From assembly GCF_900101395.1 (NCBI RefSeq), contig NZ_FMZO01000010.1, positions 124,001-188,000 on the forward strand: a stretch of DNA of 64,000 nt. The letters are read 5' to 3'. Position 1 is the first letter of the stretch. Each line of letters starts with the position of its first letter. This document shows positions 42,237 through 49,625 of this stretch, one piece after another. This DNA is from Niabella drilacis. Its GTDB lineage: Bacteria > Bacteroidota > Bacteroidia > Chitinophagales > Chitinophagaceae. The notes under the pieces were generated by a model. It was not told the DNA's origin and did not search any database. It saw nothing but the letters and a program-made list of their open reading frames with translations. The position numbers and the translations under genes were made by a program.

Positions 42237-44966
42237 ATGCTTAAAAAATACCTGGGATCTGTACTGCTGACCCTTTTCCTTATGAACTGCGCCTATGGCC
42301 AAAAGACCACCATAACGGGCATTGTAATGGACAGTAGTGCCAATGTACGGCTTAGTAACGCTTCTGTTGTGTTGCTACAGGCCAAAGACTCTTTTATTGT
42401 GGCCGATACCAGGGCCGATAAGGAGGGCCGCTTCAGCTTTCAGAACATGAACGATACGGCCCGTTACGTATTATTCTTCAGTTACCCGAAATATACGGAT
42501 TATGCACACCGGGTTTCCATGCAGGAGGCAAAGAACAATCTGTTCAATTTGAACAGGGTAAACATGATCCTCAAGGAAAAACTGCTCCGGGAAGTACTGG
42601 TTAAATCCAGGGCCAGCGCTATCAAAATAAAGGGGGATACCACCGAATATACGGCAGACAGCTTTAAAGTGCAGCCCAATGCCACGGTGGAAGACCTTTT
42701 AAAACAATTGCCGGGGCTTCAGGTAGACCAATACGGCAATATCACCGCACAGGGCCAGAAAGTAAAGAAAGTACTGGTGGATGGTGAAGAGTTTTTTGGA
42801 GACGACCCTACCCTGGTTACCCGGAACCTGAGGGCCGATATGATCGACAAGGTGCAGGTATACGATAAAAAATCAGACGCCGCCGCATTTACGGGTATTG
42901 ACGACGGTATAAAGGACAAAACCATTAACCTGAAAATAAAAGAAGATAAGAACCATGGCGTTTTCGGCAAGATAGAGGCCGGAGGAGGCACTGACCAGCA
43001 CTATAACGTGCAGGGAATGGTCAACGCCTTCAAAGGCAAAAGAAAGATGTCCGTTTACGGAACCACCAGTGATATTGGCCGCGTTGGCCTGGGCTCTGCC
43101 GACAAGCAAAAACTCGGCGACGATGACAGAAGCAGCAGCAATTATGATGGCAAGGGTCTTCCCAGGGCCTTATCAGGGGGAGCACACTATGATAAAAAAT
43201 GGAACCAGGATAAAGAGTCTGTCAACGGGAATTATAAATACAATTTTATGAATGTGGAAGGCGATGAGTCCACCATCTCACAAAACAACCTTCCCTCCGG
43301 CTTTATCCGGAGTGAATCCAGCAGCCATTTCCAGAGCCGCAATGAAAACCACCGGGCTAATGCCAAATATATTCACAAATTTGATACCACCTCCACCGTT
43401 ACCGTTTATGCAGACGGTTATACAGGCGACTCAAAAAATGCGTCATCCGCGTTATCAGAAAGCAGAAGGGCCGACGATAGCAGGATCAATACCACGGAAA
43501 GCTCATCAAATAGCGATTATAAAATAAAAACATCCAATATTAACCTATCCTGGGAAAAGAAGTTAAAAAAATACGGAAGAACCCTCTCCTTTTACTTCAA
43601 CAATAGCTTTACCGATGATCAGGCAGATGGCTTAAGCCGCTCTGAAACCCGGTTTTACAATACCAGCGACGTTCAGGATAGCAGCGGGGGGCTGAACCTG
43701 CACCGCCAGATGAACAACACCTGGCGCGGCAACAATTTAACCGTCAATTACACAGAACCTTTGTCTCAAAAACTGTCGCTTCTGCTAAATTATAAACTGG
43801 GAAACAATGAGAGCGACGAAGACCGAAGGTCTTACAACCTGGCAACCGGTACCGGGCAAACAAAGGTAGACTCATTATTCAGTACAAAACTTAATTCCAC
43901 TGAATGGAGCAACCAGGGAGGTGCGGGTATTAACTATACATATCGTAAACTCATCATCAGGGCCAATAACAACGTCCGGTTCATCCATTTGGATATCGAC
44001 AATTTCTATCAGCCGGTGGCACTAAAGCGGAATTTTGTAAACTGGACCCCCACCGCCAGCCTGCGCTACAGTCCCACTCAGTTAAAAAACTACTATTTTG
44101 AATATTCCGGAAGCAATACCAACCCGGATAAAACACAACTGCTGCCTTACCGCTACAACAACAGCCAGCTGGTGACGTATTTATCCAATACGGATCTTAA
44201 CAGCAGTTTTACCCATTCTGTTAAATCCAATTATAACCAGGTAAAAAACATGGGACAAACTTATATGGGTGCCAATGTAAGTGCCAGCATTACCAGCCAT
44301 CCCATCATTATTGCATCCGTACTCGATCCTTCATCGGGTGCTTACACCTACCGATATGAAAATTTAACCGGCAATAACAACAGCGATTATTCTGTAAATG
44401 TCTATTATGGCCGGCAGATCAAGGGATGGTACCTTAACTGGGGGCTCGCTACCAACGGAGGCGCCATGTACAGCAAAATGAACAGTGCCTTAAACAGGCT
44501 CAACTATTCCACCTATTCGCTTTCCCTGTACACAGGGAAAGAAAAGACAAAAAAATACGGAGTAGGTCTATACGTAACCGGCGGTTACACCCTCAACAAG
44601 TCATCTCTTCAGCCTGAGATCAGGAACAACTACTTCTCTTACAACCTGTATCCTTCAGCTGCCGTTTATTTTCTCAAAAAACTGGAGCTGCATACAGACG
44701 GGAACTATTTCTGGCAACAAAAGACCCAGACCTTTGGCCAAAACTTTGACCGGTTTATCTGGAACGCCTGGCTTGGGTACAACCTGCTGAAAAATGATCA
44801 GCTCACCATTAAAGTTTCCTGTAACGACATTTTAAATCAAAACAACGGATACTCCAGAACAGCAAACAACACCCTGTTTACAGAAAACAGGTATACTACC
44901 ATACGCCGTTTCTTTATGATCGGTGCTACCTGGAGCTTCACCAAATTCAATAACCTTAAGCAATAA
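42237..44966 (+). CDS. Outer-membrane beta-barrel protein (TonB-receptor-like)
   Basis: A 909-residue exported protein: signal peptide (MLKKYLGSVLLTLFLMNCAYG), an N-terminal carboxypeptidase-regulatory-like beta sandwich (TTITGIVMDSSANVRLSNAS), then a plug-like segment (VEDLLKQLPGLQVDQYGNI; VKKVLVDGEEFFGDDP) and a large barrel rich in aromatic strand patterns ending in FMIGATWSFTKFNN. It belongs to the OMP_b-brl_3 type of TonB-receptor-like proteins without a detectable TonB box. The GLPGLI gene follows after 3 bp, a frequent pairing in Bacteroidota. It probably exports or imports an unknown peptide or cofactor. Confidence 0.87.
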   Translation: MLKKYLGSVLLTLFLMNCAYGQKTTITGIVMDSSANVRLSNASVVLLQAKDSFIVADTRADKEGRFSFQNMNDTARYVLFFSYPKYTDYAHRVSMQEAKNNLFNLNRVNMILKEKLLREVLVKSRASAIKIKGDTTEYTADSFKVQPNATVEDLLKQLPGLQVDQYGNITAQGQKVKKVLVDGEEFFGDDPTLVTRNLRADMIDKVQVYDKKSDAAAFTGIDDGIKDKTINLKIKEDKNHGVFGKIEAGGGTDQHYNVQGMVNAFKGKRKMSVYGTTSDIGRVGLGSADKQKLGDDDRSSSNYDGKGLPRALSGGAHYDKKWNQDKESVNGNYKYNFMNVEGDESTISQNNLPSGFIRSESSSHFQSRNENHRANAKYIHKFDTTSTVTVYADGYTGDSKNASSALSESRRADDSRINTTESSSNSDYKIKTSNINLSWEKKLKKYGRTLSFYFNNSFTDDQADGLSRSETRFYNTSDVQDSSGGLNLHRQMNNTWRGNNLTVNYTEPLSQKLSLLLNYKLGNNESDEDRRSYNLATGTGQTKVDSLFSTKLNSTEWSNQGGAGINYTYRKLIIRANNNVRFIHLDIDNFYQPVALKRNFVNWTPTASLRYSPTQLKNYYFEYSGSNTNPDKTQLLPYRYNNSQLVTYLSNTDLNSSFTHSVKSNYNQVKNMGQTYMGANVSASITSHPIIIASVLDPSSGAYTYRYENLTGNNNSDYSVNVYYGRQIKGWYLNWGLATNGGAMYSKMNSALNRLNYSTYSLSLYTGKEKTKKYGVGLYVTGGYTLNKSSLQPEIRNNYFSYNLYPSAAVYFLKKLELHTDGNYFWQQKTQTFGQNFDRFIWNAWLGYNLLKNDQLTIKVSCNDILNQNNGYSRTANNTLFTENRYTTIRRFFMIGATWSFTKFNNLKQ

Positions 44967-44969
44967 AAG

Positions 44970-45749
44970 ATGAAAAAAATATTCCTGCTGGTTACAATAG
45001 TATGTTACACTGTAACCATTCATGCACAGCATGCTGCGTTTATGGAAAGTGGTAAAATCACGTTTGAGCGTAAGGTAAACACGTTTGCTGCAATGAAAAT
45101 TTTTCTGGAGGAAACCAAACAGGTACCGGAAGACCAGATACCCGGCTTTATGCAAAAATACCGGCAGAGCGCTCCGCAATTCTGGACGGATAGTTTTCAA
45201 TTGTTCTTTGACAGAGGGCATAGCCTGTATGAACCGGTGAATAAGGACATCGGCTTTTCCCAGACGTTTCAGATCCCTGCAGCCTATAAAAATAAGGTAT
45301 ACAGCAATTTTCAATCGGGCCAGTCTGTTTCGGAAAAGATCATTTTTGATAAAAATTTCTTCATCAAAGACTCTGTAAAAAAAATCAGATGGAAGCTGAC
45401 CGACGAAACCCGGGAAATAGCCGGGTACCAGTGTCACCGGGCCAATGCGTTGTTTTTTGATTCCATTTACGTAGTCGCTTTTTATACCGATGAAATCCTT
45501 ACCAAAGGCGGCCCGGAAGCATATAACGGGTTACCGGGCATGATCCTGGGCATCGCTGTTCCCCATCAGCATATTTCCATTTTTGCCACCAGCGTTACGG
45601 GTTTTGATACGGCTTTTGATAAATGGAAACTTCCTGAACCCGGAAAAAGTACGGTCGTTAATAACAAAGAATTTAATACCACCTCTTCCAAACTGCTCAA
45701 AGGCTTTGGCCTCACGTCTCCCTGGGTTCAGTTCTTTATGGATATGTAG
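44970..45749 (+). CDS. GLPGLI family exported protein
   Basis: A 259-residue protein with a Sec signal peptide (MKKIFLLVTIVCYTVTIHAQ) and the family motif GLPGMILGI at residues 187-195, preceded by the characteristic VVAFYTDEI and YNGLPG context. The start of the mature part (SGKITFERKVN) also fits. GLPGLI proteins are periplasmic and of unknown function, and are commonly encoded directly after TonB-receptor-like beta-barrels. Here the gap is 3 bp, implying co-translation and a shared role at the outer membrane. Confidence 0.9.
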   Translation: MKKIFLLVTIVCYTVTIHAQHAAFMESGKITFERKVNTFAAMKIFLEETKQVPEDQIPGFMQKYRQSAPQFWTDSFQLFFDRGHSLYEPVNKDIGFSQTFQIPAAYKNKVYSNFQSGQSVSEKIIFDKNFFIKDSVKKIRWKLTDETREIAGYQCHRANALFFDSIYVVAFYTDEILTKGGPEAYNGLPGMILGIAVPHQHISIFATSVTGFDTAFDKWKLPEPGKSTVVNNKEFNTTSSKLLKGFGLTSPWVQFFMDM

Positions 45750-45764
45750 CACTAAAACGTAAAA

Positions 45765-46345
45765 TTATTTAAGCAGGTCCGGCATCCATACAGGAAGGCC
45801 GGCAACCTGTTTTTTCGCATCATCAGAAACCGGTATCTTCAATTTATTAAAATAGCTCCCCTGGTTTTTACCGGCAGTCCTGGATAATAAAACAAAGTAC
45901 TGATTTCTTCGCTCGTCATCATTCCTTCTGTAAACCCAGTTCTGCTACGCTTCTCTATAATGCTGTTGTATATCTTCCGTAAAGCGGCATTGAGTTTCTT
46001 TATTACCTTTCCTCCAAACGCGTCAATCATCGGGTAGTAAAATGTATAAAGCGGCAAACGTGGATCACGTGCCCATGTAGCGTAATCGGGTTCGTTTATA
46101 TACATCTTTATCAGTTTCGTTATGTCTTCCCGGGTATATCCCATACGGGCCTGGTAAATGTCTTTTTTCAACACTTTCTGAAAAGCGTAGCGCGGATAGA
46201 GATTAACGCTGACTTCTGTAAGCGCCGCAAAATCCAGCCCATGAAGCCGGATGATTCCTGATCGCCTGTACCCACTCCTTATTGGAGGTCTTTCCCAGCG
46301 AGTCATAATCGCGATAACCCCCGCCAATGCATGGCAACTGCCTAT
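45765..46345 (-). pseudogene. Decayed gene with frameshifts, family unknown
   Basis: Minus-strand readings in at least two frames join into one protein-like sequence: GGGYRDYDSLGKTSNKEWVQ (about 46345-46255), then a shifted frame LPLYTFYYPMIDAFGGKVIK through SEEISTLFYYPGLPV, then another shift to GSYFNKLKIPVSDDAKKQV ending with a stop at 45765-45767. The last shift lies at a run of A/G near 45865. Each piece has coding-like composition, so this is a gene broken by small indels. I do not recognise the family. It converges on the GLPGLI gene. Confidence 0.55.
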
Positions 46346-46380
46346 TACAACATGATCATGGCAGATTTATTTTTCCAGGG

Positions 46381-46658
46381 AAGCAAAACTATGAACAGAA
46401 ATCCTTGCCAGGTTGGATCCCCTTCATCCGGCTTCAAAAAAATCCGGATGGGATACATTCAAGCAAGTGTTCAAAAAATATATAGCCCCCCAATGACAGC
46501 CTGGACTATACGTATGGGAATGACAGCAACCGTAAGGGAAAGGGCCTGAAAAAACAGAAGTGATGGTTAGCCGGTTTTCGGGGCAAACAAAGACCAACCT
46601 TGCTTCTTTTGTAAAACAGGGAAGTTCCCTGTCAATCCAGCTACAGACGGAGCATTAA
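46381..46658 (+). pseudogene. Decayed gene fragments, plus strand, family unknown
   Basis: Successive frames give protein-like pieces: NYEQKSLPGWIPFIRL, then (other frame) WDTFKQVFKKYIAP, then NDSLDYTYGNDSNRKGKG and, after a stop, MVSRFSGQTKTNLASFVKQG to a stop at 46656-46658. Their adjacency and composition suggest a once-continuous gene with several frameshifts. Family not recognised. Together with the minus-strand pseudogene and the purD-like remnant, it marks 45.75-46.9 kb as a decay zone. Confidence 0.35.
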
Positions 46659-46734
46659 AAAAGTGTACTTCCCGGATACCAGAAGACCTGCCCCCTGCCT
46701 GGATTTAAAAAAAGGGGAATTGAAATTTCCATAC

Positions 46735-46905
46735 GCTTCAAAACCATCGCATCCAATACCGCCGCACCAAGCGCCTGTCAGCCACCAGCTGCAACTTGCC
46801 CCATTAGCCTCCTTTGTACCCACCCGAAACAGGATTTCAGAATACCGGTGTTTAACCGCAAACCGGCACACCGGCAGCAATATCATTTTTTTGTTAAACC
46901 ATCAT
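46735..46905 (-). pseudogene. Degenerate fragment of a purD 3' end
   Basis: Two blocks resemble the 3' part of intact purD on the same strand. CCTTTGTACCCACCCGAAAC (46811-46830) matches 48406-48425 with two differences. CCGGCAGCAATATCATTTTT (46871-46890) matches 48584-48603 with one difference. The flanks (CCACCAGCTGCAACTTGCCC; TTCAGAATACCGGTGTTT) also align to purD. The stretch between the blocks lacks about 120 bp present in purD. It is thus a diverged, internally deleted remnant of purD's C-terminal coding region, lying on the far side of the ATPase gene. Confidence 0.6.
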
Positions 46906-46929
46906 TAGCGTCAAAATATACACAAAAAC

Positions 46930-46974
46930 ATAACCATGAAATCTTAAAATAAAATTTACAAATTTCATGGTTAT
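46930..46974. repeat. 5' inverted repeat of ATPase unit, overlapping its promoter
   Basis: ATAACCATGAAAT (46930-46942) and its exact reverse complement (46962-46974) are separated by 19 bp. The same AACCATGAAA core makes up the palindrome at the other end of the gene (48148-48190). The right arm runs into TATATTTG (46972-46979), an exact TANNTTTG -7 element, placing the start codon at 46984 about where transcription would begin. Confidence 0.75.
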
Positions 46975-46983
46975 ATTTGTAGT

Positions 46984-48150
46984 ATGATACAAAGAAACCT
47001 GGAGGCAGAAATCCTAAAGCTGCTCAAACAGTTCCCGGCTGTAGCCATCTTAGGGCCCCGGCAGGTAGGAAAAACCACTCTTGCAAAACGCCTTGCCAGG
47101 CATACCGGTAAAGCATGTATCTACCTGGATATTGAAAAGCCCTCCGACCAGTTGAAACTGAGCGATGCCGAAACTTATCTCCGGTTCCATAGCAATAAAC
47201 TGGTGGTGCTGGATGAAGTGCAATACCTGCCCGCTCTCTTTAGCACCCTGCGCCCTCTTATTGATGAAAAACGAAAAGCCGGTCGTTACCTGCTTACCGG
47301 GTCCGCTTCACCAGCCTTAATTAAGGGAGTATCAGAATCACTGGCCGGCCGCATTGCCTATACCGAACTGCCCCCTATCGGTTTTTCTGAACTGCCCGCC
47401 AGCATCTCATTGCAACGGCATTGGTTCCGGGGTGGCTTTCCCGGTGCTTTAACGGCTAAAACAGAGGTACAATCCCGCAATTGGCTGGATCATTTTATCA
47501 AAAGCTATATAGAGCGGGACCTGAATCAATTTTTTCATGTAAACCTGAGTACAACCCTGGTGCGTAATTTCTGGCAGATGCTGGCATACAATAACAGCGG
47601 CGTGCTCAACGCGGAAAACTTTGCCCGGGCATTGGGCGTAACCAACCCTACGGTAAATCGCTACCTGGATTACCTGGAGGGCGCCTATCTTGTAAGAAAA
47701 TTACAACCCTGGTTTGCAAACGTGAACAAACGGCTGGTAAAATCTCCGAAAGTATATATTCGTGACAGTGGGCTCCTGCACCGGCTGGCACAGATCCATA
47801 CTATGGATGAGCTAAGAGGAAATGTGTTGATTGGTGCTTCCTGGGAAGGATATGCTATTGAACAGATCATACAGGTGCTTCCTCCTGCCCTCTCGCCGTT
47901 CTTCTACCGTACACATAACGGGGCGGAACTGGATCTGCTGCTCGTAAAAAAGAATAAACCCTATGTAGCCATTGAAATTAAAGTAAGCGCCAGCGCGCAA
48001 CCTTCGCGCGGTTTTTATGAAAGTATTGATACATTAAACCCTGCAAAACGTTTTGTTATTGCTCCTTATGGAGAAGCATACCCTGGCAGGCAGGCCAGTA
48101 TTCATTGTGGTTTAAAGCATTTTCTGGAACAGGAATTACCTAAAATATAA
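46984..48150 (+). CDS. AAA_14/DUF4143 ATPase with nuclease-like C-terminus
   Basis: A 388-residue protein of the archaeal/bacterial 'ATP-binding protein' family. The AAA_14 domain has Walker A GPRQVGKT (24-31), Walker B LVVLDEVQYLP (73-83) and sensor 1 YLLTGSASP. The middle DUF4143 winged-helix region is next (NFARALGVTNPTVNRYLDYL). The C-terminus carries ELDLLLV then AIEIKVS, giving Asp317, Glu331 and Lys333, the spacing of a PD-(D/E)XK nuclease core. It is bracketed by matching inverted repeats; its TAA stop is the first three bases of the 3' palindrome. Members are numerous and mobile-looking in many genomes, with no proven function. Confidence 0.9.
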   Translation: MIQRNLEAEILKLLKQFPAVAILGPRQVGKTTLAKRLARHTGKACIYLDIEKPSDQLKLSDAETYLRFHSNKLVVLDEVQYLPALFSTLRPLIDEKRKAGRYLLTGSASPALIKGVSESLAGRIAYTELPPIGFSELPASISLQRHWFRGGFPGALTAKTEVQSRNWLDHFIKSYIERDLNQFFHVNLSTTLVRNFWQMLAYNNSGVLNAENFARALGVTNPTVNRYLDYLEGAYLVRKLQPWFANVNKRLVKSPKVYIRDSGLLHRLAQIHTMDELRGNVLIGASWEGYAIEQIIQVLPPALSPFFYRTHNGAELDLLLVKKNKPYVAIEIKVSASAQPSRGFYESIDTLNPAKRFVIAPYGEAYPGRQASIHCGLKHFLEQELPKI

Positions 48151-48190
48151 CCATGAAAATTTAAAATCGGATTTTAAATTTTCATGGTTA
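48148..48190. repeat. 3' palindrome of ATPase unit (20-bp arms)
   Basis: TAACCATGAAAATTTAAAAT (48148-48167) and its exact reverse complement (48171-48190) flank a 3-nt loop. The first TAA is the ATPase stop codon. The outer ATAACCATGAAA/TTTCATGGTTA words match those of the 5' inverted repeat, so the gene is enclosed by related palindromes. It could also fold as a terminator, though it lacks a clean T-tract after the stem. Confidence 0.8.
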
Positions 48191-48242
48191 CTATATTTTT
48201 AAAATTAAAGCTGAATCCTCTGAATACCGCTTCATTACTGCG

Positions 48243-49517
48243 TTATACAAACTCATACCCGATATCCCGGCGATAATACATACCGTCAAAACGGATCTGT
48301 TCCAGGATGGCCTTCGAGTGGTCCACCGCTTCCGCAACCGTAGCACCAAATGCCGTGGCACAAAGTACCCGCCCGCCACTGGTTACCACCTGCCCATCTA
48401 CCGCCTTTGTACCCGCCTGAAACAGGATCGCATCATTTAGGGATTGATCCAGCCCGGTTATTTTAAATCCCTTGTCGTAATCGCCCGGGTAGCCCCCGCT
48501 CACCGCCATTACAGTTACCGCAGTGCGCGGATCTTCCTCGATCGTAATTTCAGCAAGCCGGTGTTCTGCAGCCGCTTTACATACGGCAGCAATATCATTT
48601 TTCAACCGGGGCATCACCACTTCTGTTTCGGGATCCCCCATGCGGCAGTTGTATTCGATCACAAACGGATCATCTCCCACTTTAATAAGGCCAATAAACA
48701 CAAAACCGGTATAATCGATCTTTTCCTTTGCTAACCCATCAACCGTAGGTTTAATAATGCGATCGGTCACTTTTTGCATAAACGCAGCATCCGCAAACGG
48801 TACCGGGCTCACCGCGCCCATCCCCCCGGTATTGAGACCGGAATCCTTCTCCCCGATACGTTTATAATCTTTTGCCTGCGGCAGCACCACATATTCCTTT
48901 CCATCAGTAACCAGGAACACACTCATTTCAATCCCCGATAAAAATTCCTCTACCACTACTTTACGGCTGGCCTCGCCAAATTTTGCCTCCTGGATCATGG
49001 CTTCAAACTCCGCCACTGCCTGTTCGTTGGTCTGGCAGATCACCACGCCTTTACCCGCCGCCAACCCATCGGCCTTTAAAACCACCGGTAACGCATGTGC
49101 CTCCAGGTACCGGACCCCTTCTTCAAAATTTGCTTCGGTAAACTCTCTGTAAGCAGCCGTAGGAATCTGGTGCCGTTCCATAAACGCCTTTGCAAAAGCC
49201 TTACTGCCTTCCAGCTGTGCCCCATACTGCGAGGGCCCGATCAACGATATGGTTTTCAACATCTCATCCTCCAGGAAAAAATCCCGGATCCCTTTCACCA
49301 GGGGTTCTTCCGGCCCTACCACCACCATTTCGATACCGTTTTCCCGGCAAAACGAGCCAATCCCTGCAAAATCATTCACTCCCAGATTCACATTGGTTCC
49401 CAGCGCCGCCGTTCCAGGGTTTCCGGGGGCAATAAACAATTCATGATTGCCCCGCTGCTGCATATTCCAGGCTAAAGCATGTTCCCTTCCCCCGCTTCCT
49501 AAGACCAGTATTTTCAT
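48243..49517 (-). CDS. purD: Phosphoribosylamine-glycine ligase PurD
   Basis: PurD (GAR synthetase) joins phosphoribosylamine and glycine with ATP in purine synthesis. The 424-residue protein begins MKILVLGSGGREHALAWNM with the N-terminal pre-ATP-grasp fold. It has the PSQYGAQLEGSKAFAKAFM segment, LKADGLAAGKGVVIC, and the ATP-grasp metal ligands in VIEYNCRMGDPETEVVMPRL, with a C-terminal VTSGGRVLCATAFGATVAEA. An upstream in-frame start at 49658 would add 47 residues lacking PurD homology and is rejected. A diverged copy of its 3' end lies at 46735-46905, beyond the ATPase unit. Confidence 0.97.
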   Translation of the reverse strand: MKILVLGSGGREHALAWNMQQRGNHELFIAPGNPGTAALGTNVNLGVNDFAGIGSFCRENGIEMVVVGPEEPLVKGIRDFFLEDEMLKTISLIGPSQYGAQLEGSKAFAKAFMERHQIPTAAYREFTEANFEEGVRYLEAHALPVVLKADGLAAGKGVVICQTNEQAVAEFEAMIQEAKFGEASRKVVVEEFLSGIEMSVFLVTDGKEYVVLPQAKDYKRIGEKDSGLNTGGMGAVSPVPFADAAFMQKVTDRIIKPTVDGLAKEKIDYTGFVFIGLIKVGDDPFVIEYNCRMGDPETEVVMPRLKNDIAAVCKAAAEHRLAEITIEEDPRTAVTVMAVSGGYPGDYDKGFKITGLDQSLNDAILFQAGTKAVDGQVVTSGGRVLCATAFGATVAEAVDHSKAILEQIRFDGMYYRRDIGYEFV

Positions 49518-49625
49518 TTTTTCGCTTTTGATCAATATTAAGAGCGGAAAGATAGCTATAAAATGAAAAAAAAAGGTGATTCCGGATTTTTCTGTACTTT
49601 GGCCGGTAATTTTTAAATAGAATAT

